Of a DNA stretch of 64,000 nucleotides, positions 42,845-53,485 are shown in pieces; position 1 is the first letter of the stretch, and each line of letters begins with the position of its first letter. Position numbers and translations under genes: made by a program. This DNA comes from JASHPR01 sp963833885 (GTDB lineage Bacteria; Actinomycetota; Actinomycetes; Streptosporangiales; Streptosporangiaceae): positions 62,001-126,000 of the forward strand of contig CAWHZU010000013.1 in the NCBI GenBank assembly GCA_963833885.1, read 5' to 3'. Below the pieces are notes generated by a model. It was not told the DNA's origin. It did no database searches and saw only the letters and a program-made list of their open reading frames with translations.

Positions 42845-43693
42845 GTGCCGGAGCTCCCTGAAGTCGAGATCGTCCGGCGGGGGCTCGAGCGGCATGTCGT
42901 AGGACGCACCATCGACTCGGTGCAGATGCTGCATCCCCGCGCACTGCGCCGCCATGTGGCCGGACCCGACGATTTCGCCGCTGCCGTGCGCGGGCGCGAG
43001 ATCACGGGTGCGCTGCGCCGCGGCAAGTACCTGTGGCTGCCGGTCGGCGATGACGCGCTGCTCGCGCACCTCGGCATGAGCGGGCAGCTCCTGGTCGGGG
43101 ATCCGTCGCGCCCGCTGTCGCCGCACGTCCGGGTCCGCCTGACTTTCGCCGATTCCGGGCCTGACCTGCGCTTCAGCGATCAGCGGACGTTCGGCCACCT
43201 GTCCCTGGCGGTGGGGGGAGCGTCGCTGCCCGCCGCGATCGCGCACATCGCCCCCGATCCGCTCGAGCCCGGCTTCGACCTGGCGGCGGTGACGGCCAGG
43301 ATCCGCGGCCGGCGCACCGGGATCAAGCGCGCCCTGCTCGACCAGTCGCTAGTCAGCGGCATCGGCAACATCTACGCCGACGAGGCGCTGTGGCGGGCAC
43401 GCCTGCACTGGGCGCGCGAGTCACAGACGCTGCGTCCGGTCCAGATCAGCAAGCTGTTCGCGGCGGTCCAGGAGGTGTTCACCGAGTCGCTCAGCGCCGG
43501 CGGCACCACGTTCGACAGCCTCTACGTCAACGTGAATGGCCAGAGCGGCTACTTCGAGCGGTCGCTCAACGTGTACGGGCGCGCTGGCCAGCCGTGCCGC
43601 AGGTGCGGCACGCCGGTGCGGCGCGATCCGTTCATGAATAGGTCGGCTTTCAGCTGCCCCAAGTGCCAGCCGCGACCGCGGACGCGGCTGTGA
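42845..43693 (+). CDS. mutM: formamidopyrimidine-DNA glycosylase
   Basis: 282 residues. It starts PELPEVEIVRRGL after the initiator, with catalytic Pro2 and Glu3; the H2TH part (RTGIKRALLDQSLVSGIGNI) and the C-terminal zinc finger (CRRCG with CPKC) are complete. It removes 8-oxoguanine. GTG start. The stop overlaps the acyP start. Confidence 0.96.
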   Translation: MPELPEVEIVRRGLERHVVGRTIDSVQMLHPRALRRHVAGPDDFAAAVRGREITGALRRGKYLWLPVGDDALLAHLGMSGQLLVGDPSRPLSPHVRVRLTFADSGPDLRFSDQRTFGHLSLAVGGASLPAAIAHIAPDPLEPGFDLAAVTARIRGRRTGIKRALLDQSLVSGIGNIYADEALWRARLHWARESQTLRPVQISKLFAAVQEVFTESLSAGGTTFDSLYVNVNGQSGYFERSLNVYGRAGQPCRRCGTPVRRDPFMNRSAFSCPKCQPRPRTRL

Positions 43694-43974
43694 CCCCGGG
43701 AGAGCAGGCCCGGCTCACCGCGTGGGTGGAGGGCCGGGTTCAGGGTGTCGGCTTCCGCTGGTGGGCGCGGGCGCGGGCGCTGGAACTCGGCCTCGCGGGC
43801 TGGGCGGAGAACCTCGAAGACGGCCGGGTACGGGTGATAGCCGAAGGTGCCTCCGCGGCCTGCGGCGAGCTTCTGGTCCTGCTCGAGGGCAAGGAGACAC
43901 CGGGGCGCGTGGTCCGGGTGACGCATCGGTGGGACGAGCCGCACGGCGGCCTCACCGGGTTCTCCGAACGGTGA
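43690..43974 (+). CDS. acyP: acylphosphatase
   Basis: 94 residues from GTG 43690, which overlaps the mutM stop (GTGA); a GTG at 43663 is in frame. The catalytic loop GRVQGVGFRWW with its Arg and the WAENLEDGRV Asn are present. It hydrolyses acyl phosphates. Conserved place before smc in actinobacteria. Confidence 0.95.
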   Translation: MTPGEQARLTAWVEGRVQGVGFRWWARARALELGLAGWAENLEDGRVRVIAEGASAACGELLVLLEGKETPGRVVRVTHRWDEPHGGLTGFSER

Positions 43975-44143
43975 CGGTCCCGCACCGCAATTTAGCGGCC
44001 GCCTGACCTGCACAATTGTCAACTTGACCGGATACCCGTCGCAGTGGGACCATGGATATCGTTACCCGCGCGCAGGGCTGCGCTTTCTCCGCGTCTGTGC
44101 ATGCGCGCCCACTCTGGTCACTCAGTGTGGAGGACCTTACAAA

Positions 44144-44332
44144 ATGGCGAAGGCTCTATATGGCCACGTCGGCGGCCCGGATCCGCGCATAGTCTCAGAG
44201 ATGCGCCGCCTGCAACAGCGAGTACGCGATCTCGAAGCCGAGCTTGCCAGGCTGCACGAGGAGAACGACGTGCTTGCCGCGGAGGTTAGGCACGACCTGA
44301 TGCTTCCGGTCCGCGAGCCCGCGCTCACCTGA
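44144..44332 (+). CDS. small coiled-coil protein
   Basis: 62 residues from ATG 44144 with GGAGG 9-10 nt upstream; longer in-frame starts are not supported. MRRLQQRVRDLEAELARLHE and ENDVLAAEVRH form one coiled coil. Similar small proteins are found between acyP and smc in other actinobacteria; function unknown. It is followed at once by a terminator. Confidence 0.8.
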   Translation: MAKALYGHVGGPDPRIVSEMRRLQQRVRDLEAELARLHEENDVLAAEVRHDLMLPVREPALT

Positions 44333-44743
44333 CGAGCACCGGCTGGCCGCACGTACGGAGGGACGCCTGCACCAGGCGTCCCTCTTTGGCTGCCCTGGCC
44401 GGAAATTCCATGATCCAGACGCATAACCTGCGCCATATCCGTTATCCGGACCAGGATCGTGAAACATAGGCGTTTCGGCCTGTGTGGGCGCCGCGCCACG
44501 CCGGGCTGGCCTGGGGCGGCGTGGCTGGCCCGCCGCGCCGCGTTTTGGCCGCAGAATGGGACATAGGATGACCGGTCCTGGGCAGTCTGCTGCTCGAATC
44601 CAGAGGAGCGACACCCGCTCGCGGTAAGGTGCGAGCGGAGCCGCGCCGTGGCGGGCAGGATCGGCGGCGCTGCCGGGCGAGGGGAAACGGCGGCGCGAAC
44701 GGGCGCGCAGGCGGGGCGACCACATGAGGAGGAGAGCTGCCAG
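44333..44743. other. 411-bp region before smc
   Basis: Holds the terminator at 44358-44384 and then about 360 bp with no coding frame. TAAGGT at 44625-44630 could be a -10 box of smc. No riboswitch or tRNA fold was seen. Confidence 0.4.
44358..44384 (+). terminator. intrinsic terminator before smc
   Basis: A perfect 12-bp stem (GAGGGACGCCTG with CAGGCGTCCCTC) and a 3-nt loop, followed by TTT. It lies 26 bp after the small coiled-coil gene and separates it from smc. Confidence 0.85.
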
Positions 44744-47700
44744 GTGTACCTGAAAGCGCTCACTCTGCGTGGGTTCAAGTCATTCGCCTCCGCCACGACG
44801 CTACGGTTTGAGCGGGGGATCACCTGCGTCGTCGGCCCGAACGGCTCCGGCAAGTCCAACGTGGTCGACGCGTTCTCCTGGGTCATGGGCGAGCAGGGCG
44901 TCAAGCCGCTGCGCGGCGGCAAGATGGAGGATGTCGTGTTCGCGGGGACCGCGGCCGGCCGCCGCTGGGCCGGGCCGAGGTATCGCTGACGATCGACAAC
45001 AGTGATGGCGCGCTGCCGATCGACTACGCCGAGGTGACGATCAGTCGGCTGCTGTTCCGGTCCGGCCAGAGCGAATACGCGATCAATGGCGACCAGTGCC
45101 GCCTGCTCGACGTCGCCGAATTGCTCTCCGATACCGGTCTCGGCAGGGAAATGCACGTGATCGTGGGCCAGGGCCAGCTGGACCAGGTGCTGAACAGCGG
45201 GCCCGACGCGCGGCGGGCGCTGATCGAGGAGGCTGCCGGGGTACTCAAGCACCGCAGGCGCAAGGAGAAGGCGCTGCGCAAGCTGGAGGCGATGCAGGCC
45301 AACCTCACCCGGCTGGTCGACCTGACCGCGGAGATCGGCCGTCGGCTCAAGCCGCTCGGCCGGCAGGCGGAGATCGCCCGCAAGGCCGCCGTGATCCAGG
45401 CCGACCTGCGCGACGCCAGGCTGCGGCTGCTGGCCGACGACTATGCCACGCTGGCCGCCGAGCTCCAGCGCGACGAGACCGACGAGGCAGCGACCGCGGC
45501 CAGGCGGGCCGAGCTGGAGGCCGGGCTGACCGAGGCCCGCGCCACCGAGGCGGAGCTGGAGACCGCCGAGCAGCAGCATGCGCCGCGCCTTGCCGCCGCG
45601 CAGGACGCGTTCTTCGGGCTCTCCAGCCTGTCCGAGCGGCTGCGCGGCGTGCTCAGCCTGGCCAGCGAGCGGCACCGGCACCTTTCCGCCCCCCCGGAGC
45701 CGCCACGGCCCGGCCGCGATCCGGACGAACTGGACCGAGAGGCCGTAACGCTACGCGAGCAGGAGGCTGGGCTACGCGAGGAGCTTGACGTCGGCCGCGA
45801 TCAGCTGGGCGAGGTCGTGGCCGAGCGGTCCGCCGCCGAGGCCGCGCTCGCCGAGACGGAGCGGCGTCTCGCCGCCGAGTCGCGCGCCGCCGCGCAGCGC
45901 GCGGAACGGCTTGCCCAGGTGCGCAACCAGGTCGGTGCGTCGCGCAGCAGGGTGGCTGCGGCCCAGGAGGAGGCCAGGCTGAACGCGGCCTACGAGCAGG
46001 CGCTCGCGCGCGCCGAGCAGGCCCAGCGCGATCACGGGGAGCTGCAGGACGTCGTATCCGGCCGTGAGCAGGGCAGGGCCGACCTGGCCGCCACGCACGA
46101 GATGGCGGCGGCGGCGCTCGCTCAGGCCACGGACCGGGTGGCGCGGCTGCGCGCCACCGAGCACGAGGCCAGCGACGCCCGGGCGGCGCTGGGCGCGCGT
46201 ACCGAGGCATTGCAGGAGGCGATCCGGCGGGGCGCCGACGCGTCGGGCGCGCTGCTGGCCCAGCCGGGCAAGTTCGCCGGAGTGCTCGGCTCCGTGGCCG
46301 ACCTGCTGACCGTGCAGGACGGAGCGGCCGACGCGATCGCGGCGGCACTCGGCGCCGCTGCAACGGCCGTGGCCGTGGCCGACCTCGACGCAGCCGTGAC
46401 GATTCTGGCCACGCTGAAGAGCGAGGACGCCGGGCAGGCGGCGTTGATGATCGCCGCCGACCGGTCGCTGCCCGGGCGGCCGGCGGCACGGGATGAGTGG
46501 GACGGCGCACGGGAGATCGCGGCGCGGCATTCCGTCCCTTACGCGCTTGATCTGGTCAAGGCACCCGCGGAGCTGGCCGGGGCGGTCGAGGCGGTGCTGG
46601 CCGGGATCCTCGTTGCCGAGGACCTGCGGCAAGGCCTTGACCTGGTACGCGAAATTCCGCAACTGCGCGTGGTGACGAGGGACGGCGACCTGATCGGCGC
46701 GCACTGGGCTCGTGGGGGATCGGCCGGAGCGCCGAGCCTGCTCGGGCTGCGCGCGGCCGCCCAGGACGCGGCCAGCCAGCTCGCCGAGGCCGAGCGTCGC
46801 GGCCAGCGGGCCGAGCGGGAACTTGCCGACGCCGTCGAGGACGAGAGCTCGGCCCGGCAGGCGCTGGCCGAGGGGCTGGCCGGGCTGCAGGAGGCCGACT
46901 CCGCCGCGGCCGCGACGTCCGGCAAGCTGGGCACGCTGGCGGGGGCCGCCCGGGCGGCCCAGGACGAGGCCGGGCGCCTGTCCGCCGCGATCGCCTCGGC
47001 AGAGCGTGCGCGGGAGAAGGACCTTACCCAGCTCGCCGACCTGCAGGGCAGGCTCGCGGCCTGCGAGGCCGAGGCCCCGGATGGCCCCGGCGCCGGAGCA
47101 GAGCATCGCGCCGAAGAGCCACTCGAGCGCGACCCAGTCGACAAGAACGCCCTGGCCGCGGCCGCCGTGGCGGCGAGGAACGCCGAGATGGAGGCCAGGC
47201 TCCAGGTCCGCACGCTGGAGGAGCGGCTGCGCGCCGTCGCCGGGCGCGGTGACGCGCTCGCCGCCGCGGCCACGGCGGAGCGCCAGGCCATCCAGCGTGC
47301 CAGGGAGAGGAGCGAGCGCCGGGCGCGGGAAGCGGCCGTGGCGGAAGCGGTCGCGTCCGGTGCCACGATCGCCCTGGCCGCCATCGAGCGATCACGGGCC
47401 ATGGCGGACGCGGAGCGGCAGGCGGCCGAGCGGGACAGCCACGGCCGCGACGAGAAGCTCAAGGCCGTCCGGGCCAGGATCCGCGAGCTGACCGCCGAGC
47501 TCGAGACGGCGGTGAGCACCGCGCACGGCGCCGAGATGGAACGGGCCGCCCGCCGGATGAAGCTTGAGCAGGTCGCCACGCGCGCAACCGAGGAGTTCTC
47601 GATCGACCCCGACGCGCTGCTCGCGGAGTACGGCCCCGACGTCGAGATCCCCGGCGCCGACGAGGGCCAGATGCCGACGCCGTATGACAGGCCGGTGCAG

Positions 47701-48348
47701 GAGAAGCGGGCCGCGTCCGCGCAGCGCCTGCTCGATCAGCTCGGCAAGGTGAACCCGCTGGCCCTCGAGGAGTTCTCCGCGCTCGAGGAGCGGCACGCGT
47801 TCCTGTCCACGCAGCTCGAGGACCTCAAGAAGACCCGGCGGGACCTGCTGACCGTGATCAAGGAGGTCGACGACCGGGTGCAGGAGGTGTTCGCGTCTGC
47901 CTACGAGGACACGGCCAGGGAGTTCGAGGACATCATCGGCAGGCTGTTTCCGGGCGGTGACGGCAGGCTCATCCTCACCGAGCCCGACGACCTGCTTGTC
48001 ACCGGCATCGAGATCGAGTGCAGGCCTCCGGGCAAGAAGGTCAAGCGGCTGTCACTGCTGTCCGGCGGCGAGCGTGCGCTGACCGCCATCGCGTTCGTTG
48101 TGGCGATCTTCAAGGCCCGGCCGTCCCCGTTCTACGTCCTTGACGAGGTGGAGGCGGCGCTGGACGATGCAAACCTGCAGCGGCTGCTGCAGATCTTCGC
48201 CGAGCTCAGGGACGCCTCGCAGCTGATCATCGTCACGCACCAGCAGCGGACCATGGAGGTCGCGGACACGCTGTACGGGATCAGCATGCGGGGAGACGGT
48301 GTCTCCGCGGTCGTGAGCCAGCGGCTGCGGGAGCCGGAGAGCGCCTGA
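44744..48348 (+). CDS. smc: chromosome segregation protein SMC, one-base frameshift
   Basis: About 1,200 residues when joined. From GTG 44744 (GAGGAGGAGAGC upstream) the N-terminal ATPase reads to GGKMEDVVFAGTA with Walker A GPNGSGKSN at 31-39. The frame then ends at 44989. LGRAEVSLTIDNSDGALPID onward is in the -1 frame to 48348, with long coiled coils, a hinge (about 500-640) and the C-terminal LSGGERALTAIAFVVAIF and DEVEAALDD. One missing base near 44952 explains it. SMC organises and segregates chromosomes. Confidence 0.95.
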
Positions 48349-48402
48349 CCTGTCTGCGGGCTGGCGCGGGCTATCCGGTTTGTCTGGGAGACTGGGGCGG
48401 TC

Positions 48403-49608
48403 ATGGTAGAGCTAATCATCATCATCGTTGCCGTCGTCGTTGTGGTCGGCGGTGGCGGCACCACCTTGCTGCTCCGCTCGCGCCGCAGCGCTCCACCCAG
48501 CCCCCTTCCCCCCTCCACCGCCCCGGATCGCGGCGTCGGCCACGGCGGCGCCGCAACGACGGCACCCGGCCCGGCCAGCGCCACCGGAACCGCCGAGCGC
48601 GGCGAGGCGGGTACCGCGCTGCCCCTGAAACCGGACGTGGCGGCCCCGCCTGCCCGGCCGGCTGCCCCCGCCGAGAAGCCGCCGCCGTCGGCCGGCCGTC
48701 TGATCCGGCTGCGCAGCAGGCTGGCGCGGTCCCAGTCCGCCCTGGGCGGCGCCCTGCTCGGCCTGCTCTCCTCCGATCGCCTGGACGAGCAGACGTGGGA
48801 AGAGGTCGAGGACACGCTGATCACGGCCGACATGGGGGTCGCCCCGGCCCGGCAGCTCGTGGACGAGCTGCGCACCGACGTCAAGGTTGAAGGCACCAGG
48901 GACCCCGAGTCGGTCAGGTCGCTGCTGCGCAGGCTGCTGCTCGAGCAAGTCGGCGCGGACATGGACCGGACGCTGCACACCGCCAGGCACGGTGACCGGC
49001 CAGCGGTCGTGCTGGTCGTGGGCGTCAACGGGACCGGTAAGACGACGACGGTCGGCAAGCTTGCGCGTGTGCTGATCGGGGACGGGCAGACCGTGCTGCT
49101 CGGCGCGGCCGACACGTTCCGCGCCGCAGCCGCTGACCAGCTGCAGACCTGGGGGGATCGGGTAGGCGCCCAGACGATCCGGTCCGACCGGGAGGGAGCC
49201 GACCCGGCGAGCGTGGCGTTCGACGCGGTCAACGCCGGCATCGAGCGCGGTGTTGACGTGGTCATCGTGGATACCGCGGGACGGCTGCACACCAAGGCCG
49301 GGCTGATGGACGAGCTCGGCAAGATCAAGCGGGTGATCTCCCGGCACGCCACGGTCGACGAGGTGCTGCTCGTCCTCGACGCGACGACGGGCCAGAACGG
49401 CCTGCGCCAGGCTCGTGTGTTCGCCGAGGTCGTCGACGTCACCGGGATCGTCCTCACCAAGCTGGACGGCACGGCCAAGGGCGGGATTGTGATCGCCGTC
49501 CAGCGCGAGCTCGGCGTGCCGGTGAAGCTGGTCGGTCTCGGCGAGGGCCCCGACGATCTGGCTCCGTTCGAGCCTGAGGCGTTCGTCGACGCGATCGTCG
49601 GCGCCTAG
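48403..49608 (+). CDS. ftsY: signal recognition particle receptor FtsY
   Basis: 401 residues. One N-terminal membrane helix (ELIIIIVAVVVVVGG), a Pro/Ala/Gly linker to about 100, then the NG GTPase domain: GVNGTGKTTTVGKL (about 207-220), DTAGRLHTKAGLMDELGKIK and TKLDGTAKGG. It receives ribosome-bound SRP at the membrane. 54 bp after smc. The membrane helix is typical of actinobacterial FtsY. Confidence 0.97.
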   Translation: MVELIIIIVAVVVVVGGGGTTLLLRSRRSAPPSPLPPSTAPDRGVGHGGAATTAPGPASATGTAERGEAGTALPLKPDVAAPPARPAAPAEKPPPSAGRLIRLRSRLARSQSALGGALLGLLSSDRLDEQTWEEVEDTLITADMGVAPARQLVDELRTDVKVEGTRDPESVRSLLRRLLLEQVGADMDRTLHTARHGDRPAVVLVVGVNGTGKTTTVGKLARVLIGDGQTVLLGAADTFRAAAADQLQTWGDRVGAQTIRSDREGADPASVAFDAVNAGIERGVDVVIVDTAGRLHTKAGLMDELGKIKRVISRHATVDEVLLVLDATTGQNGLRQARVFAEVVDVTGIVLTKLDGTAKGGIVIAVQRELGVPVKLVGLGEGPDDLAPFEPEAFVDAIVGA

Positions 49609-49794
49609 CCGTATCGGACATCGCGGCGTATCCGGGCACCTGCCGCTAGCCGGTCAGGAGCCGCCAAGCCGAATTTTCGTATTCGCCTCCTCACTTTACG
49701 GTTACTTGCATGAGTCAGACGGTCGGGCGATATATCCTGCAAGCGGCTGGATGCAATTTGCGTTAGGCTCGTCCCTTCCTGGGGGGGAGGACTG

Positions 49795-50916
49795 TTGGAT
49801 ACAGCGCGCCTAAAGGAGAGCTTCGCCCGGGTTGCCATGCACGGCGACGAGGTGGCCCTGTTCTTCTACTCCGACCTCTTCCTCAGGCACCCGGAGACGA
49901 GGGACATGTTCCCCGTCTCCATGGCGGAGCAGCGCGGTCACCTCCTGCGGGCCCTGGCCACGATCGTCTCGGACGTCGAGAACACCGGCCAGCTCACGGA
50001 CTTCCTTCAGGCATTAGGCCGCGACCACAGGAAGTACGGGACGCATCCGGCCCACTACGAGCCGGTCGGCACCAGCCTGCTCGCCACCCTCGCCCACTTC
50101 AGCGGGCCTGCCTGGACACCGGAGCTGGCCGCCGACTGGCAACAGGCGTTCGGCCTCGTGGCGAACGTCATGATCGAGGCGGCGGCCCAGGACGAGAAGC
50201 TCAACCCGCCGTTCTGGGAAGGCACCGTCCTGTCTCACGAGATGCGGACCTTCGACATTGCGGTCTTCCGTGTGGTCACGCTCGACACCCTCAGCTTCGT
50301 GCCGGGCCAATCGGTCGCGATCGAGTCCGAGATGCGGCCGAGAATCTGGCGCCTCTACTCCATCGCCAACGCGCCGCGTGAGGACGCGACGATGGAATTC
50401 CACGTCCGCGTCATCGACGGCGGCGCGCTGAGCCTTGCGCTGGCGCGAGGGCTCACGCCGGGCTCACGGCTGCGGCTCGGCCCCCCGGTTGGCTCGCTGA
50501 CCCTCGATACCGGCTCGAGCCGCAACGTGCTCCTGGTCGCCGGGAGCACCGGCCTCGCGCCGCTGAAGGCGATCGTGGGACAGATCGGCGAGCGTGCCGA
50601 CCCGCCGGAGACCCACCTCTTCGTGGGCGCCCAGGACGCCAGCGGGCTGTACGACCTGCAGGATCTGAACAAGATCGGCGCAGAGTGTCCCTGGCTGACC
50701 ATCACGCCGTGCGTGTCCGACGACCCGGACTACCGCGGGGAGCGCGGGACGCTGCCGGATGTCGTTGCGCGGTCGGGCTCCTGGGCCAGCCACGAGGCCT
50801 ACATCGCCGGGCCAACGCCCATGGTGGAGGCCATGACCGAGCGATTCTCCTTGCTGGGCGTCCCTGCAACCCAGGTTCACGTCGAAGATTTCGGTTGGAG
50901 CGAGCCATGTCCGTGA
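49795..50916 (+). CDS. flavohemoglobin-like globin/FAD reductase
   Basis: 373 residues from TTG with GGGGGAGG upstream. A globin domain (1-125) carries Phe39 and proximal His78 (RDHRKYG). The FAD/NAD reductase part follows: RIWRLYSIANAP (FAD) and LVAGSTGLAPLKAIVG (NAD), ending FGWSEP. Such proteins turn nitric oxide into nitrate or serve as electron carriers; activity here is not certain. It lies between ftsY and ffh, where Streptomyces has amtB-glnK-glnD. Its end overlaps the next gene by 10 bp. Confidence 0.88.
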   Translation: MDTARLKESFARVAMHGDEVALFFYSDLFLRHPETRDMFPVSMAEQRGHLLRALATIVSDVENTGQLTDFLQALGRDHRKYGTHPAHYEPVGTSLLATLAHFSGPAWTPELAADWQQAFGLVANVMIEAAAQDEKLNPPFWEGTVLSHEMRTFDIAVFRVVTLDTLSFVPGQSVAIESEMRPRIWRLYSIANAPREDATMEFHVRVIDGGALSLALARGLTPGSRLRLGPPVGSLTLDTGSSRNVLLVAGSTGLAPLKAIVGQIGERADPPETHLFVGAQDASGLYDLQDLNKIGAECPWLTITPCVSDDPDYRGERGTLPDVVARSGSWASHEAYIAGPTPMVEAMTERFSLLGVPATQVHVEDFGWSEPCP

Positions 50917-51590
50917 TCTCACGAACCGACAACAGGCTGACCCCGGACGCGGTGCAGGCGGTCACGTTCCCGTCTGCGCGGCTCGGCCGGCGTGGGCTCG
51001 ACGAAGAACACGTCAGGGCGTTCTGCGGTCAGGTCGAGAGAGAACTGGTCAAGCTCTTCAACGAGCGGACGGCCCTGGCCGATGAGGTTCAGCGGCTGCG
51101 GCGGCGCGTACTCGGCCTGTCCGGTGACGACGCCGAGGCCGGCTACCGGCAGGACGACGCCCACGTCCAGGCGGTGCGCATCCTGTCCAAGGCGCAGCAG
51201 ACCGCCGACAACTACGTGGCCGATGCCCAGGACTACAGCAGGCAGCTCGCGCAGGACGCCAGGCGCCGCAGGGACGAGATACTGACCGAGGCCAGGAAGC
51301 ACGCCGCCGTGATGCTGGAGGAGGCGCACACCGAGGCCAGCAGCGCCGCGGAGGCCGCCCTGGTGGCCCCGGCGACCCAGCCGGACGCCGACCGCAGGGA
51401 ACTCGAGGCGGAGCTGGCCTACCTGCGCACGTTCAGCGACGTGTACCGCACCCACCTGCACGCCTACCTCGACGCGCTGCTGCGGAACGTCGAGGAGTGG
51501 GAACGCGCCGAGAAGACCTCCCTCGCCGCGACCCGCGGCAGCCTGCCCCGCCTCCCGCACCATCCCCAGCCTCCGCCGCCGACCGGATAG
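50907..51590 (+). CDS. DivIVA-like coiled-coil protein
   Basis: 227 residues from ATG 50907, inside the last codons of the flavohemoglobin gene. The N-terminal DivIVA-type motif (VQAVTFPSARLGRRGLDEEH) is followed by a long helical region (ERELVKLFNERTALADEVQR, LAYLRTFSDVYRTHLHAYL). DivIVA proteins mark poles and septa; the function of this one is unknown. It ends in a Pro-rich tail just before a hairpin. Confidence 0.8.
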   Translation: MSVISRTDNRLTPDAVQAVTFPSARLGRRGLDEEHVRAFCGQVERELVKLFNERTALADEVQRLRRRVLGLSGDDAEAGYRQDDAHVQAVRILSKAQQTADNYVADAQDYSRQLAQDARRRRDEILTEARKHAAVMLEEAHTEASSAAEAALVAPATQPDADRRELEAELAYLRTFSDVYRTHLHAYLDALLRNVEEWERAEKTSLAATRGSLPRLPHHPQPPPPTG

Positions 51591-51627
51591 CCTGGGGCAG
51601 GGCCAGTGCGACGTGCATGCCCCAGGC
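51590..51627 (+). terminator. hairpin terminator before ffh
   Basis: GCCTGGGGCA and TGCCCCAGGC form a perfect 10-bp stem with an 18-nt loop right after the DivIVA-like stop, 73 bp before ffh. Confidence 0.55.
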
Positions 51628-51700
51628 AATACGAGCCGGGGCACGGCGTCCAGCACGTGCCCGGTGACCGACAGGCCATGCGCGAGGACGGCAGCCAGAC

Positions 51701-53294
51701 GTGTTCGAGACACTTTCCGATCGACTAAACAAGGTCTTCTCGTCCCTGCGCGGGCAGGGACGGCTATCCGCTGCCGACATCGACGCGACCACCCGCGAGA
51801 TCAGGATCGCGCTGCTGGAAGCCGATGTCGCGCTGCCGGTCGTGCGGCAGTTCATCGCCCGGGTCAGGGAGCGGGCGTCCGGGGCCGAGGTCTCCGAGGC
51901 CCTCAACCCCGCGCAGCAGGTCATCAAGATCGTCAACGAGGAGCTCGTCGAGATCCTCGGCGGCGAGGCGCGGCGGCTGCGATTCGCCAAGGTCCCGCCG
52001 ACCGTGATCATGCTGGCCGGGCTCCAGGGAACCGGCAAGACGTCGGTCGCGGCCAAGCTTGCCCTGTGGCTGCGCCAGCAGGGGAACACTCCGATGATGG
52101 TGGCCGCCGACCTGCAGCGGCCCAACGCGGTGCAGCAGCTGCAGGTTCTCGGCGAGCGCGCTGGGGTGCCGGTCTTCGCCCCGTCGCCGGGCAACGGTGT
52201 CGGGGACCCGGTCGAGGTGGCCCGGGCGTCGATCGACGAGGCCAAGCGGCGGATGCAGAACATCGTCATCATCGACACCGCGGGCCTGCGGCATCGACGA
52301 AGAGATGATGCAGCAGGCCGCCTCGATCAGGGACGCCGTAGACCCGGACGAGATCCTGTTCGTGGTCGACGCCATGATCGGGCAGGACGCGGTGACGACC
52401 GCGCAGGCGTTCCAGGACGGCGTCGGCTACGACGGCGTGGTCCTGACCAAGCTCGACGGTGACGCGCGCGGCGGCGCCGCCCTGTCCATCGCCCAGATCA
52501 CCGGCAAGCCGGTCATGTTCGCGTCGTCCGGGGAGAAGCTCGAGGATTTTGATGTCTTCCACCCGGACCGGATGGCGTCCCGCATTCTCGACCTCGGCGA
52601 CATCCTCACCCTGATCGAGCAGGCCGAGCGCACCTTCGACCAGGACCAGGCCGCCTCGATGGCCGAGAAGCTGGCCTCGGGCGAAGGCTTCACGCTCCAG
52701 GACTTCGTCGAGCAGCTGGCCATGGTGCGCAAGCTCGGGCCGATCGGCAACCTGCTCGGGATGCTGCCCGGGGCCGCCCAGAACCGGGAGATGCTCAGCC
52801 AGATCAATGACAAGGATCTGGACCGTGCGGAGGCGATCGTGAACTCGATGACGCCTTCGGAGCGCCAGAACCCGAAGATCATCAACGGTTCGCGGCGGGC
52901 GCGGATCGCGGGGGGCTCGGGAGTCACGGTCGGTGAGGTGGGCTCGCTCATCACCAGGTTCCTCGAGGCCCAGAAGATGATGCGGCAAGTGATGGGCATG
53001 CCGGGCATGCGGCGCGGCGCGCAGAAGGCCCGCAAGGGAAAGAAGAAGTCCAAGGGCGGGCGCCCCGGGTCGGGTGGCGTGGCCACGCGGCCCGCAGCCG
53101 GGCCCGCGGGGCTTCCGGTCGGCAACGGGCCGACTATGCCGGGCTCGATACCAGGGCTGCCCGACGGGTTCGGAGCGGGCGACGGCGGATTCAAGCTGCC
53201 GCCGGGATTCGGCGGGCCGCAGCCGAACCTGCCGCCCGGGTTGCGAGGGCCGGTGCCCAACCGCCGCGGCCGCCCGGGTAAGAAGGGCAGGTAG
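51701..53294 (+). CDS. ffh: signal recognition particle protein Ffh, internal frameshift
   Basis: About 530 residues when joined. GTG start; the NG GTPase has GLQGTGKTSVAAK (from 107) and IVIIDTAG. At 52284-52289 the reading frame changes: the expected DTAGRLGIDEE appears as DTAG in one frame and GIDEEMMQQAASIRDAV in another, so about two bases are missing. After this the GTPase, TKLDGDARGGAALS and the Met-rich M domain (RQVMGMPGMRRGA) run to 53294, with a Gly/Pro-rich tail. Ffh binds signal sequences. The gene is normally essential. Confidence 0.95.
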
Positions 53295-53325
53295 CCCTGC
53301 TCGTTACCAGCGGCCGACCGGTGAT

Positions 53326-53355
53326 GACGCCTTAGCTCGCCGCATCTGGCAGAAT
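53326..53355 (+). promoter_or_regulatory. candidate promoter of the rpsP operon
   Basis: TGACGC (53326-53331) and CAGAAT (53350-53355) with 18-bp spacing, about 131 bp before rpsP. A moderate SigA-type match. Confidence 0.35.
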
Positions 53356-53485
53356 GTGAGCGCGACAGCGGCAACGCGGGGCCCTCTCTCCCCCGCTGGG
53401 CCGCTTCCAACTGGCGGCGCCGCCAGTGTTCCCCACCTGACGCGTGCGCCACCTGCCAATCAATGTTTGGGAGAAGACCGCACCC

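Noticed and set aside
44024..44143. N-terminal extension of the small coiled-coil protein
   Set aside because: The stretch has no coding character, and GGAGG sits correctly before ATG 44144.
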